From assembly GCF_000720425.1 (NCBI RefSeq), contig NZ_JOAJ01000017.1, forward strand, positions 28,491 through 92,490: a stretch of DNA of 64,000 nucleotides, written 5' to 3'. Below, in pieces: positions 27,246-35,286 of this stretch (the first letter of the stretch is position 1; every line of letters starts with the position of its first letter). Below the pieces are notes generated by a model. That model was not told the DNA's origin. It saw only the letters and a list, made by a program, of their open reading frames with translations, and searched no databases. Position numbers and translations under genes: made by a program. The stretch comes from Nocardia rhamnosiphila NBRC 108938. GTDB taxonomy: Bacteria > Actinomycetota > Actinomycetes > Mycobacteriales > Mycobacteriaceae.

Positions 27246-28391
27246 GTGCGGCTCCGGTACAACTACCGCGTCTATCCCACTCCCGGCCAACGGATTGCGC
27301 TGGCTCGGGCGTTCGGGTGTGCGCGAGTCGTGTACAACGACAACCTCCGAGTCCGCGAAGAGGCACACCTCGCAGGTGTGAACCTGTCCGACGCCGAGAT
27401 TCAGCGGCGGGTGATCACCGACGCAAAACGCACCCCACAACGGGCGTGGTTGCGCGAGGTGTCCTCGGTGGCGCTGGTACAGGCCAGCCAAGATGCGCGC
27501 ACCGCGTATCGGAACTGGTTCGACTCGCTTTCGGGAAGACGCCGAGGCGCCAAACTGGGCAAACCGAAGTTCCGGTCACGCAAAGATCATCGGCAGGCGA
27601 TCCGGCTCACCCGCAACGGGTTCTCCCTCCGTGGCAACAGGCGTTTGTATGTGGCCAAAGTCGGGGAATTGAAGGTGGCCTGGTCACGGGAACTGCCGGC
27701 GACCCCGTCATCGGTCACGATCATCAAAGACTCGGCCGGCCGGTACTTCGGTTCTTTTGTGGTCGATGTGGACAGCGCGCCTCTACCGGAGATCGCGTCC
27801 GAGGTGGGGATCGACCTGGGTCTAAAGACATTCGCGGTGCTCTCGGACGGCAAACGAATCGACTCTCCGCGGTTTCTGCGGCGAGCCGAGCGGCGGCTGA
27901 AGAAAGCTCAACAGGCTTTGTCCAGGAAACAGAAGGGCAGCAGCAATCGGGTCAAGGCCCGCATCCGAGTCGCAAAGGCGCATGTGAAGGTGGCCGATGC
28001 GCGGCGGGACTGGGCGCACAAACATTCCACGGCGATCATTCGCGAAAACCAAGCGGTGTACACCGAAAATTTGTGCGTCAGAGGCCTGGCCCGGACTCGC
28101 TTGGCGAAGTCGGTCCACGATGCGGGGTGGGGGATGTTCGTCCGGATGCTGGAGGAGAAAGCGGCTCGTTGCGGCCGCACCTTCGCAAAGGTAAATCGGT
28201 TCTTTCCGTCCTCACAAATTTGCTCGGTGTGCGGGGTCGTCGATGGGCCGAAACCGCTGTCGGTGCGCCACTGGTTGTGTTCGTGTGGCGCTACCCACGA
28301 CCGCGATCTGAATGCTGCACGGAACATTCTCGCCGCCGGACGGGCGGAGAGAGTAAACGCCTGCGGAGGGGCTGTCAGTCTTTCCGTCTAG
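27246..28391 (+). CDS. tnpB: RNA-guided endonuclease TnpB
   Basis: 381 residues from GTG 27246. N-terminus MRLRYNYRVYPTPGQ is typical. The RuvC triad is complete: D190 (GIDLGLKTFAV), E274 (VYTENL) and D354 (HDRDLNAA). The zinc ribbon CSVC...CSC lies at residues ~327-347, and the basic bridge region (residues 210-245) is intact. TnpB cuts DNA next to a short target motif guided by an RNA transcribed from the element's right end, and so maintains the transposon. The protein appears fully functional. Codon use is less GC3-rich than neighbours, consistent with transfer. Confidence 0.9.
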   Translation: MRLRYNYRVYPTPGQRIALARAFGCARVVYNDNLRVREEAHLAGVNLSDAEIQRRVITDAKRTPQRAWLREVSSVALVQASQDARTAYRNWFDSLSGRRRGAKLGKPKFRSRKDHRQAIRLTRNGFSLRGNRRLYVAKVGELKVAWSRELPATPSSVTIIKDSAGRYFGSFVVDVDSAPLPEIASEVGIDLGLKTFAVLSDGKRIDSPRFLRRAERRLKKAQQALSRKQKGSSNRVKARIRVAKAHVKVADARRDWAHKHSTAIIRENQAVYTENLCVRGLARTRLAKSVHDAGWGMFVRMLEEKAARCGRTFAKVNRFFPSSQICSVCGVVDGPKPLSVRHWLCSCGATHDRDLNAARNILAAGRAERVNACGGAVSLSV

Positions 28392-28458
28392 CGGAAAGCG
28401 AGTCCCGGTGAAACAGGAACCCACCCAGGTGCCGCATGGCGGCATGGCGGGAATCCCG
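28300..28458 (+). ncRNA. Predicted omega RNA at TnpB right end
   Basis: TnpB guide RNAs overlap the 3' end of the gene. Here a perfect 7-bp hairpin, CTTTCCG-TCTAG-CGGAAAG (28380-28398), contains the TnpB stop codon and is followed by GTGAAACAGGAACCC, a sequence commonly seen at this place in such elements. The limits are inferred and the guide would be the bases just past the right end. Confidence 0.4.
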
Positions 28459-28707
28459 GTCACTCAGCCTCCGGACCGGGAGGGCGTCAAAGAAGCAACC
28501 ACGCTGGCCGCGGCGGCGGGCAGCCCGGACCCCGCAGTGGGTCTACGGGCGGTGCTGGCGCTGCGCAGACTCCTCGAACGGCTCGAAGCGATCCAGGTGG
28601 GCAATGCCCGCGACCAGGGCTGGTCCTGGCAGGCCATCGCCGACGCACTCGAGGTCAGCAAACAGGCGGTCCATCAGAAACACAACCGGAGAGACAGGGG
28701 TCGATAG
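28408..28707 (+). CDS. Small helix-turn-helix protein
   Basis: 99 residues from GTG 28408; ATG 28444 would give 87. The conserved part starts at EATTLAAAAGSPDPAVGLRAV and ends with an HTH, WSWQAIADALEVSKQAVHQKH. Such HTH proteins are regularly encoded just before a Clp N-domain protein in actinobacteria, as here (stop 28705-28707, next ATG 28708). The first ~18 residues (MKQEPTQV...AGIPV) look derived from the TnpB right end, so the start codon was probably supplied by the element. Confidence 0.7.
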   Translation: MKQEPTQVPHGGMAGIPVTQPPDREGVKEATTLAAAAGSPDPAVGLRAVLALRRLLERLEAIQVGNARDQGWSWQAIADALEVSKQAVHQKHNRRDRGR

Positions 28708-29283
28708 ATGTTCGAACGATTCAGCAGGGCCGCCCGAACAGCGGTCGTCGCGGCGCAGGAGCATGCGCGGGAACTGGGATCCCCGGAGATCCGGGTCGAG
28801 CACCTCCTACTCGGACTGTTGGAAGAGGGCGAACCGCAACTGCGCTCGCTACTGGAACCGACCGGGCTCACGCTGCACAGCGCGCTGCAATCGCTGAGCG
28901 CCGCGACCACGGACGATCCGCTGGGCCCCGGCGACGCCGAGGCACTGCGCTCCATCGGCATCGACCTGGACGCGGTGCGCGAAAGCCTGGAAGCCGGATT
29001 CGGTGCCGACGCACTGGACCGCGCGATCCCCGCGGACGATCCCCGCGGCCGTCGCCGCGGCGGGCGGTTCGGGCATATCCCGTTCACGCGCGACGCCAAG
29101 AAAGCGCTGGAACTGTCGCTGCGCGAAGCCCTGGCGCGCAAGGACAAAACCATCGAATCAGGACATGTCCTGCTCGGTATTCTGCGCACCCCCGGCCCGG
29201 TCGCCAGCGAACTGCTCGGCGGCCCCGACGGGATCGCCCGCCTGCGCGGCGAGATCAACAGCCTCCTCGACAAGGCGGCATGA
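28708..29283 (+). CDS. Clp N-terminal repeat protein without ATPase domains
   Basis: 191 residues holding two copies of the ClpA/ClpC N-terminal repeat (MFERFSRAARTAVVAAQEHARELG...VEHLLLGLLEEG and FTRDAKKALELSLREALARKDKTIESGHVLLGIL). No Walker motifs, so it cannot unfold proteins alone. It may act as an adaptor or decoy for ClpC, or as partner of the adjacent HTH protein. Starts directly after the HTH stop, so the two are co-translated. Confidence 0.8.
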   Translation: MFERFSRAARTAVVAAQEHARELGSPEIRVEHLLLGLLEEGEPQLRSLLEPTGLTLHSALQSLSAATTDDPLGPGDAEALRSIGIDLDAVRESLEAGFGADALDRAIPADDPRGRRRGGRFGHIPFTRDAKKALELSLREALARKDKTIESGHVLLGILRTPGPVASELLGGPDGIARLRGEINSLLDKAA

Positions 29284-29289
29284 GCGCAG

Positions 29290-29335
29290 CCGGCCCGGCG
29301 TAGGTGGCGTCCCCGGACGCTGCCGGCCGGGCCGG
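29290..29335 (+). terminator. Candidate terminator after the Clp N-domain gene
   Basis: CCGGCCCGGC pairs with GCCGGGCCGG over a loop of about 25 nt. Weak support: the loop is long and there is no T tract. Confidence 0.3.
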
Positions 29336-29384
29336 AATCCCGCTGTATCCGGCGCGCGACGCTCCGGTGTGCTTAGCATGAGAT

Positions 29385-29768
29385 ATGCAGCTTGTGCTCC
29401 GGTTGATCGGCACCGCCTTCGCCATCTGGCTCGCCGCCCTATGGGTCGGCAATATCGAACTCGTCTCCCCGCCCGACCAGGGCAACGGTGCGAAAATCGT
29501 GGTCCTGCTCGCGGTGGCGGCGGTCTTCACCGTGGTGAACGCCTTCGTCAAACCGCTGGTGAAATTACTGTCGCTGCCGCTGGTCATCCTGACCCTCGGC
29601 CTGTTCCTGCTGGTGATCAATGCCTTGATGCTGTGGCTCACGGCCTGGATCACCGAGGCCACCGACTACGGCCTGCGGATCGAGGGGTTCTGGGCGGCGT
29701 TCCTGGGCGCCATCATCGTCACGCTCGTCAACTGGGCCATCGGAATCCTGATTCCGGACAACGACTGA
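29385..29768 (+). CDS. Phage-holin-family (PF04020-type) membrane protein
   Basis: 127 residues with four hydrophobic helices (MQLVLRLIGTAFAIWLAALWV; KIVVLLAVAAVFTVVNAFV; LPLVILTLGLFLLVINALML; FWAAFLGAIIVTLVNWAIGIL) and the NAFVKPLVKLLSLPL motif of the YvlD/holin 4_2 family. Despite the family name, it is a common chromosomal protein of unknown function and there is no phage gene nearby. It ends 4 nt before the convergent menA. Confidence 0.75.
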   Translation: MQLVLRLIGTAFAIWLAALWVGNIELVSPPDQGNGAKIVVLLAVAAVFTVVNAFVKPLVKLLSLPLVILTLGLFLLVINALMLWLTAWITEATDYGLRIEGFWAAFLGAIIVTLVNWAIGILIPDND

Positions 29769-29772
29769 AAGC

Positions 29773-30645
29773 TCAGCTGCCGAGCCCGAGGGCGACGGCG
29801 GACAGGACGGACCAGGCGAGTAGGGCGAGGCCGGAATCGCGCAGGGCGGGGATCAGTTCCAGGCCGGCGCGATCCGCCCGGACGGGCGCGTTCGCGCGGA
29901 CGGCCAGGGGGAGGGCCAGCAGGCCGGCCAGGGCCCAGGGAGTACGGACCGCCAGCGCCAGGGTCAGCACGAACGGGACCACCAGCAGAACCAGATGCAC
30001 GGTGCGGGTGCGGGTGTCGCCCAATTTCACCGCCAGCGTCGTCTTACCGGTTTCGCTGTCGGTCGGGATATCGCGCAGGTTGTTGGCCACCAGGACCGCG
30101 CTGGAGAACGCTCCTACCCCGACCGCGAGCGCCACCCCGGCCCAGTCGATCCGGAGCACTTGGACGTACTGCGTACCCAGCACCGCCACCAGGCCGAAGA
30201 ACACGAAAACGGCGATCTCGCCGAAACCGCTGTAGCCGTAAGGTTTGCTTCCGCCGGTGTAGAACCAGGCGCCCGCCAGGCATACCGCGCCGATCAGCAG
30301 CAGCCAGGGGGCCGACAGCACGGCCAGGATCAGTCCGAGTACCGCGCCGACCGCGAGACTCGCGACCGCGGCACCCCGGACCGCGCCGGGGGAGGCCAGC
30401 CCGGAGCCGACCAGCCGCAGCGGGCCGACGCGTTCGTCGTCGGTGCCGCGGATCCCGTCGGAGTAGTCGTTGGCGTAGTTGACCCCGATGATCAGCGCCA
30501 GAGAAACACCCAGCGCCAGGAGCGCTTTCCACCACACCGCGCCGTCGATGGCGGCCGCGGCGCCGGTACCGGCCACGACGGGCGCGATCGCGTTCGGCAG
30601 AGTTCTGGGCCGGGCGCCCTCGATCCATTGTGCTGCGGTAGCCAT
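29773..30645 (-). CDS. menA: 1,4-dihydroxy-2-naphthoate polyprenyltransferase
   Basis: 290 residues, UbiA-type integral membrane prenyltransferase with about eight helices. The first Asp-rich motif is [15 protein letters not shown] and the second is [19 protein letters not shown]. It attaches the polyprenyl chain to dihydroxynaphthoate to form demethylmenaquinone, with the chain probably made by the GrcC1-like synthase at 50131. ATG 30645 gives [19 protein letters not shown], the usual N-terminus. Confidence 0.94.
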   Translation of the reverse strand: MATAAQWIEGARPRTLPNAIAPVVAGTGAAAAIDGAVWWKALLALGVSLALIIGVNYANDYSDGIRGTDDERVGPLRLVGSGLASPGAVRGAAVASLAVGAVLGLILAVLSAPWLLLIGAVCLAGAWFYTGGSKPYGYSGFGEIAVFVFFGLVAVLGTQYVQVLRIDWAGVALAVGVGAFSSAVLVANNLRDIPTDSETGKTTLAVKLGDTRTRTVHLVLLVVPFVLTLALAVRTPWALAGLLALPLAVRANAPVRADRAGLELIPALRDSGLALLAWSVLSAVALGLGS

Positions 30646-30796
30646 CTCCGCAGCCTAATGCGCGGGGTCGAGCGCAGCCGAGCGAGCGGTTACTTGCCCG
30701 ATCGGCTCATCCGGGGCATTCTCGACAAGGTTGGACTGATCTTCCTCTCGGCGGGTAGTCGCCCGGCGAGGCGTATACGGAGGAGAGGAGCCCATC

Positions 30797-31084
30797 ATGG
30801 CCCAGCGTGACAAGCTGCCCCGGACGATCGATCCGGGCACCTTCGAAGCAATGTCCGAGGCCGACCGCGCCGAACAGGCTGCGCCGGTCGACCCGGACGA
30901 GGCCCCCTACGGCGATATCGATCCCCGGTCGGTGCCCGACGATATGCCGGTACCCGACGAACCCGCGGTGGTCGGCGGGCGCCCCGACGAGTGGCATGCG
31001 AATCCGGCCGATATCGCCGAACAAGCCATCCCGGTCCCGCAGGGAGACGATTACGAAGGCGACTACGGCGACGACGAGGCCTGA
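30797..31084 (+). CDS. Acidic 95-residue hypothetical protein
   Basis: Strong RBS (GGAGGAGAGG) before ATG 30797. The product is acidic and Pro/Asp-rich, with no Cys or hydrophobic helix, and ends in a run of Asp/Glu (DDYEGDYGDDEA); likely disordered. No family recognised. Divergent from menA; a terminator separates it from menE. Confidence 0.55.
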   Translation: MAQRDKLPRTIDPGTFEAMSEADRAEQAAPVDPDEAPYGDIDPRSVPDDMPVPDEPAVVGGRPDEWHANPADIAEQAIPVPQGDDYEGDYGDDEA

Positions 31085-31095
31085 TCCATCGAGCC

Positions 31096-31124
31096 CGGTC
31101 CGCGGCGGGATCCGCCGCGGACCG
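31096..31124. terminator. Bidirectional terminator hairpin
   Basis: CGGTCCGCGGCGG and CCGCCGCGGACCG form a perfect 13-bp stem with a 3-nt loop between convergent genes. Confidence 0.65.
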
Positions 31125-31128
31125 CTGC

Positions 31129-32292
31129 TCAGGAGGTCGACTCGGCCAGCAGGAACCTGCGCAGTGCGCCGCGATCGGGTTTCCCCGGTCCCAGCAGGGG
31201 GATCTCGTCGACGAGGGTGAGTTCGCGCGGGGCGGCCGCGGCATCCAGTTCGGCCAGCACATGGTCGCGCAGTTCGTCGAGAGTGGGCGCGGACCCGGGC
31301 GCGGGGACCACCGCGAGCGCCACCCGCTGACCCAGCCTGTCGTCGGGAAGGCCGAGCACCACACATTCCGACACCGCGGGATGGGTGGCGAGTACCGCCT
31401 CCACCACCTGCGGGATCACCAGCAGGCCGCCGGTGCTGATCGCTTCGTCCAACCGGCCCAGGACGCGCAGTACGCCGTCCTGGAAGGCCCCGGCGTCGTC
31501 GGTGCGGAACCAGCCCGGTTCCGCGAATGCCGAGTGGTCGGGCATATTGCGGTACCCGGCGGCGAGCATTTCGCCGCCGAGCAGGATGCGGCCGTCCTCG
31601 ATCCGCACCCGGGCCCCGGTCAGCGGGACACCGTCGTAGACGCAGCCGCCGCAGGTCTCACTCATCCCGTAGGTGCGCACGACATTGATTCCCGCGTCCC
31701 GGGCCCGCTCGTACACCGGGGAGGGGGTCGCGGCGCCGCCGATCAGCACGGCGTCCAGCTCGGCCAGCGCGGCTGTCGCGGTGGGCGTCTCCAGGACCTT
31801 GATCAACTGCGTCGGCACCAGCGAGGTGTACCGGCGTTCCCCGCGCATACCCGCGATCGCACCGGCCAGCGCCTCGGGCAGGAAACCGCCGGAGACATCC
31901 ACCACCGTCGGCTCGGTACCGGCCAGCAACGATCGCAGCAGCACCTGCAGTCCGGCGATGTGATGGGTGGGCAGGGCGAGCAGCCAGCTACCGGGGCCGC
32001 CGAGCCGTTCATGGGTGGCATCACCGCTGGCTCGCAACGCGGCGGCGGTGAGCATGGCGCCCTTCGGGACCCCCGTCGTACCGGAAGTGGTGACCACCAG
32101 CGCGATATCGTCGCCGATCGGCTCGCCCGGGGCGAGCGCGTCACCCAGCCGGCGGGCTTCGCGCCGGTCGCTGGCCGGCACCGGCAGCCAGGCCGCCGAA
32201 CCGCTACCGTCCAGCACCTGCCGCAGGTGCGGCAGCACATCGCTGACGCCACTGCCGGTGGGTATGGGCAGAGTACGCAAGGTTTTCGTCAC
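31129..32292 (-). CDS. menE: o-Succinylbenzoate-CoA ligase
   Basis: 387 residues, short ANL-family adenylating enzyme. AMP-binding P-loop VTTSGTTGVPKGAML, the motif YGMSETCGG, the hinge RTDDAGAF and the C-terminal catalytic Lys in LLGPGKPDRGALR. It makes succinylbenzoyl-CoA for MenB. Slightly shorter than non-men ligases, as is typical of actinobacterial MenE. From 32293 to 32579 there is no supported gene; this stretch separates it from the VOC gene on the same strand. Confidence 0.9.
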   Translation of the reverse strand: MTKTLRTLPIPTGSGVSDVLPHLRQVLDGSGSAAWLPVPASDRREARRLGDALAPGEPIGDDIALVVTTSGTTGVPKGAMLTAAALRASGDATHERLGGPGSWLLALPTHHIAGLQVLLRSLLAGTEPTVVDVSGGFLPEALAGAIAGMRGERRYTSLVPTQLIKVLETPTATAALAELDAVLIGGAATPSPVYERARDAGINVVRTYGMSETCGGCVYDGVPLTGARVRIEDGRILLGGEMLAAGYRNMPDHSAFAEPGWFRTDDAGAFQDGVLRVLGRLDEAISTGGLLVIPQVVEAVLATHPAVSECVVLGLPDDRLGQRVALAVVPAPGSAPTLDELRDHVLAELDAAAAPRELTLVDEIPLLGPGKPDRGALRRFLLAESTS

Positions 32293-32579
32293 GGCCGCGC
32301 CTTGTCCCCGGCGTGCCGGAAGGCCGCGATTCGCTCGCTCACGGCAGCGATGGTTTCATGTCCGCCGGAAAGCGGACAGCAGGGGTCGATGCTGCCGGGA
32401 CAGGGTGCCGGAGCCGGCTGATCGGATTGGGCTGGGCCAGGCATGGGACTGCGATTCACTCGTCGGACGGTACGAAAGCGGTCGCACCGGGCGTCGGTGA
32501 TCGGGCGGCCATCCGATCGTATCGTCGCCCGGCGGACCGGGGGTTGGCAACCCGGCAGAAAACTCGGACGCCCACCGGG

Positions 32580-32963
32580 TCAGCGGGTGTCCCGTCGGAT
32601 CGGGTGCTCCTCCGGCACCTCGACCAGCACGATCGGCACCCCGTCCGGGTCGGTCACCCACATCTCCACCAGGCCCCACGGCTCGGTCACCGGTGCCCGG
32701 TCGATCGCCACCCCGTTGAGCGTCAGCTCCACCGCCACCGCGGCGACATCCCGTACCTGCAGCCAGATCGCCCCCGCGAAACCCCGCGGGTCGGCGTCCG
32801 AACCGCCGTGCCCCGCCACCTCGATGAGCGACTGCCCGGCGAAGAAAACCGTTCCCCCCGGGTATTCGCGATAGATCGCCAGGCCGAGGGAGTCCCGATA
32901 GAAGGCCAGGGTGGTCGCGTAGTCCCGGGGTCGCAGGATGATGCGGCTGCTGAGGATGTCCAT
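32580..32963 (-). CDS. VOC-family (glyoxalase/dioxygenase-like) protein
   Basis: 127 residues with two beta-alpha-beta-beta-beta modules. The first half has IILRPRDYATTLAFYRDSLGL and the second half GLVEMWVTDPDGVPIVLVEVP. Family members bind a metal and isomerise, cleave or sequester small molecules; the substrate is not predictable. The ATG at 32963 has GGAG upstream. Divided from menB by a family 1 repeat. Confidence 0.75.
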   Translation of the reverse strand: MDILSSRIILRPRDYATTLAFYRDSLGLAIYREYPGGTVFFAGQSLIEVAGHGGSDADPRGFAGAIWLQVRDVAAVAVELTLNGVAIDRAPVTEPWGLVEMWVTDPDGVPIVLVEVPEEHPIRRDTR

Positions 32964-33158
32964 CGGAGGGAAGTCTAGGGGTGTGGAGGCGATGTTGTGT
33001 CCGATTCGCGGCGCGTGGGGTTGCGGGGCGTGGTGCTCGTAGACGGTGTAGGCCCGACTGTGCAGTTGGGATGTGGTGAGCGGGGGGCGGGCAGCGGAGG
33101 TGGGTACTGGGGCTTGCGCGTGAAGGTGGGGGGTGGGCTTGCTCGTGAAGGTGCTGTG

Positions 33159-33330
33159 TTTTTCGGCGCCGCGTGCGGCGTCGCGGGGTTGAGGCCCCCT
33201 TGGTCTCGCCGTTTCGGCCTCGGGACTCGAGCCTTCGGCTCATGCGCTTTCGAGGCCGAAACGGCGAGACGGGCCTCAACCCTTTGAGGTGTCTCGTAAG
33301 ACTCGACTCATACGGGTTGCGTGGGGATGC
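33159..33330 (+). repeat. Structured dispersed repeat family 1, copy B
   Basis: Contains the most perfect hairpin of the family: outer arms 33186-33197 and 33271-33282 (GGGTTGAGGCCC with GGGCCTCAACCC, 12/12), inner arms 33204-33222 and 33251-33269 (19/19), tip GAGCC-TTC-GGCTC. Compared with copy C (51186-51407) every change in one arm is matched in the other. The tail differs from A1 and C but matches A2. It fills most of the 390-nt gap between menB and the VOC gene; nothing else is seen there. Confidence 0.8.
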
Positions 33331-33353
33331 GATCGCTGGATTGCTTGCCCACT

Positions 33354-34247
33354 TCAGAAGTACCAGGGGTAGGGGGTCCAGTCGGGGGCGCGCTTTTCCA
33401 GGAAGGAGTCGCGGCCCTCGACCGCCTCGTCGGTCATGTACGCCAGTCGTGTGGCTTCCCCGGCGAACAACTGCTGTCCGACCAGTCCGTCGTCGGCCAG
33501 GTTGAAGGCGTACTTGAGCATGCGCTGGGCCTGGGGCGACTTGCCGTTGATGGCTTCCGTCCATTCCAGGGCGACATTCTCCAGTTCCGCGTGGTCGACC
33601 ACTTCGTTGACCGCGCCCATGGCATGCATGTCCGCAGCGGTGTAGGTGCGGCCGAGGAAGAAGATCTCGCGCGCGAATTTCTGGCCGACCAGTTTGGCGA
33701 GATAGGCACTGCCGTAGCCGCCGTCGAAGCTGCCGACGTCGGCGTCGGTCTGTTTGAAGCGCGCGTGTTCGCGGCTGGCGAGAGTGAGGTCGCAGACGAC
33801 GTGCAGGCTGTGGCCGCCGCCGGCGGCCCAGCCGTTGACCAGGGCGATCACGATCTTGGGCATGAACCGGATGAGCCGCTGGACCTCCAGGATGTGCAGC
33901 CGGCCGGCACGCGCCTTGTCCACGGTGTCGGCGGTGTCGCCGCTGGCGTACTGGTAGCCGCTGCGGCCGCGGATGCGCTGGTCGCCGCCGGAGCAGAACG
34001 CCCAGCCGCCGTCCTTGGGGCTGGGGCCGTTGCCGGTGAGCAGGACGGCGCCGACATCGGCGGTCGTCCGGGCGTGTTCGAGGACGCTGAAGAGTTCGTC
34101 GACCGTGTGCGGGCGGAAAGCGTTGCGCACTTCGGGGCGGTCGAATGCGATCCGGACGGTGCCCTGTTCGATGTGGCGGTGGTAGGTGATGTCGGTCAGG
34201 TTCTCGAACCCGGCCACTTCGCGCCACAGCGTCGGATTGAACGTCAT
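33354..34247 (-). CDS. menB: 1,4-dihydroxy-2-naphthoyl-CoA synthase
   Basis: 297 residues, crotonase fold. Signatures: SGGDQRIRGRSGYQYASGD (the oxyanion-hole and Gly/Asp region), VNGWAAGGGHSLHVVCDLTLAS and DADVGSFDGGYGSAYLA, and the C-terminal FLEKRAPDWTPYPWYF typical of MenB. Closes the second naphthalene ring of menaquinone. On the same strand as menE and menA but separated from them. Confidence 0.95.
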   Translation of the reverse strand: MTFNPTLWREVAGFENLTDITYHRHIEQGTVRIAFDRPEVRNAFRPHTVDELFSVLEHARTTADVGAVLLTGNGPSPKDGGWAFCSGGDQRIRGRSGYQYASGDTADTVDKARAGRLHILEVQRLIRFMPKIVIALVNGWAAGGGHSLHVVCDLTLASREHARFKQTDADVGSFDGGYGSAYLAKLVGQKFAREIFFLGRTYTAADMHAMGAVNEVVDHAELENVALEWTEAINGKSPQAQRMLKYAFNLADDGLVGQQLFAGEATRLAYMTDEAVEGRDSFLEKRAPDWTPYPWYF

Positions 34248-34353
34248 GGGGGTGATTACACCAGGCTCGGCGGGGCCGCCGGCGGGCCGTTGAGTTCACC
34301 ACATCTGAGCCGAAATGTTTGGACGCTGTATAACCCGGGGTTACGGTGCGTAT

Positions 34354-35010
34354 ATGAGCGAGCAGACCCAACCGACGATCGACGACAGCGCTGTCGACGA
34401 GGATCGGTACGAGCGGCACGGCGGGTTCCCCAAGGTCACCCCGGCCCGGGTGGGTCCGGAATTCGGCGAATTCGTCGAGGCCATGCGCACGCTCCAGGAT
34501 CTCGCCGTCTCCGCCGACGCCCCGGCCGAGGTGTACGGGGCGGCCCGCGACCAGGTGAACGCGCTGATCGAGCTGCTCGGGCCGTACCGGGCTCCGGAGC
34601 AGCAGGGCCCGGCGGGCCGGGCCGTCGAACTGCCCGGGCGCGGCAGCCTGCTCCTGCTGCCCTGGCGGACGGTCTCGGCCGGGCCGGACGGCATCGTGAT
34701 GCAGGGCGTGTTCCGGCGCTTCCATCTCGGCGGGAACGCCGCCGCGCACGGCGGTGTACTCCCGCTACTTTTCGACGACCTGTTCGGGATGACCGTGCAC
34801 TACGCCGGGCGACCGATCAGCCGGACCGCCTTCCTGCACGTGAACTACCGCAAGGTGACTCCGCTCGATACGCCGCTGACGGTACGCGGCCGGGTCGAGC
34901 GCATCGAGGGCCGCAAAACCTTCATCAGTGCCGAACTCGTCGACGAAGAAGGCACCGTACTGGCCGACAGTGAAGGACTGATGGTTCAACTTCTGCCCTG
35001 GCAGCCGTGA
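34354..35010 (+). CDS. PaaI-like hotdog thioesterase
   Basis: 218 residues from ATG 34354. The hotdog domain occupies residues ~115-215, with AAAHGGVLPLLFDDLFGM (the HGG-loop and helix typical of PaaI thioesterases) and FLHVNYRKVTPLDTPLTV. It should hydrolyse an acyl- or aroyl-CoA. Divergent from menB, which might link it to DHNA-CoA hydrolysis, a step that needs a hotdog thioesterase in other bacteria; this is inference. The N-terminal ~110 residues are family-specific. Confidence 0.75.
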   Translation: MSEQTQPTIDDSAVDEDRYERHGGFPKVTPARVGPEFGEFVEAMRTLQDLAVSADAPAEVYGAARDQVNALIELLGPYRAPEQQGPAGRAVELPGRGSLLLLPWRTVSAGPDGIVMQGVFRRFHLGGNAAAHGGVLPLLFDDLFGMTVHYAGRPISRTAFLHVNYRKVTPLDTPLTVRGRVERIEGRKTFISAELVDEEGTVLADSEGLMVQLLPWQP

Positions 35011-35286
35011 TCGGGGCGTCCCGGCGGTATCGGTACGGCGGTATCCGGGCCGGGGCCGGGGCTTTCGCTTCCCGCGTGTGACAAGCCATCCGGCCGATGG
35101 CGCTGGTCGAGCCCGGTGCGGCGGGGCCGGGCCGGGTCGAATCACGCGGGGCCGTAACACTTCCGTCGTTGCGGAGGCGTCATCTCCGTCTGTTGCTTAC
35201 CCATGCGGGGCGGAAAGTACTCCTGTGGGCGGTGCGTATAGTTGCGTTGCCCGTCCATACGAGTACTGATCCGGAGGATCCTTAAA

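Larger units (their letters stand above)
27237..28458 (+). mobile_element. TnpB-only (IS1341-like) element
   Basis: The element holds a single tnpB and no TnpA. The left edge is placed after TTAC at 27233-27236, by analogy with IS200/IS605 targets. The right edge is placed near the GGGAATCCC at 28449-28457, because TnpB elements of this branch commonly continue past the stop with a segment like KQEP...AGIP, seen here out of frame. Both edges are approximate. Confidence 0.5.

Noticed and set aside
27158-28411. 417-residue frame overlapping tnpB in another register
   Set aside because: Apart from its first 11 residues it is out of frame with the clear TnpB protein and has no recognisable domain.
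29385-29768. Prophage signal from a holin-family protein
   Set aside because: The family is chromosomal in most bacteria and no integrase, lysin, structural gene or att site is nearby.
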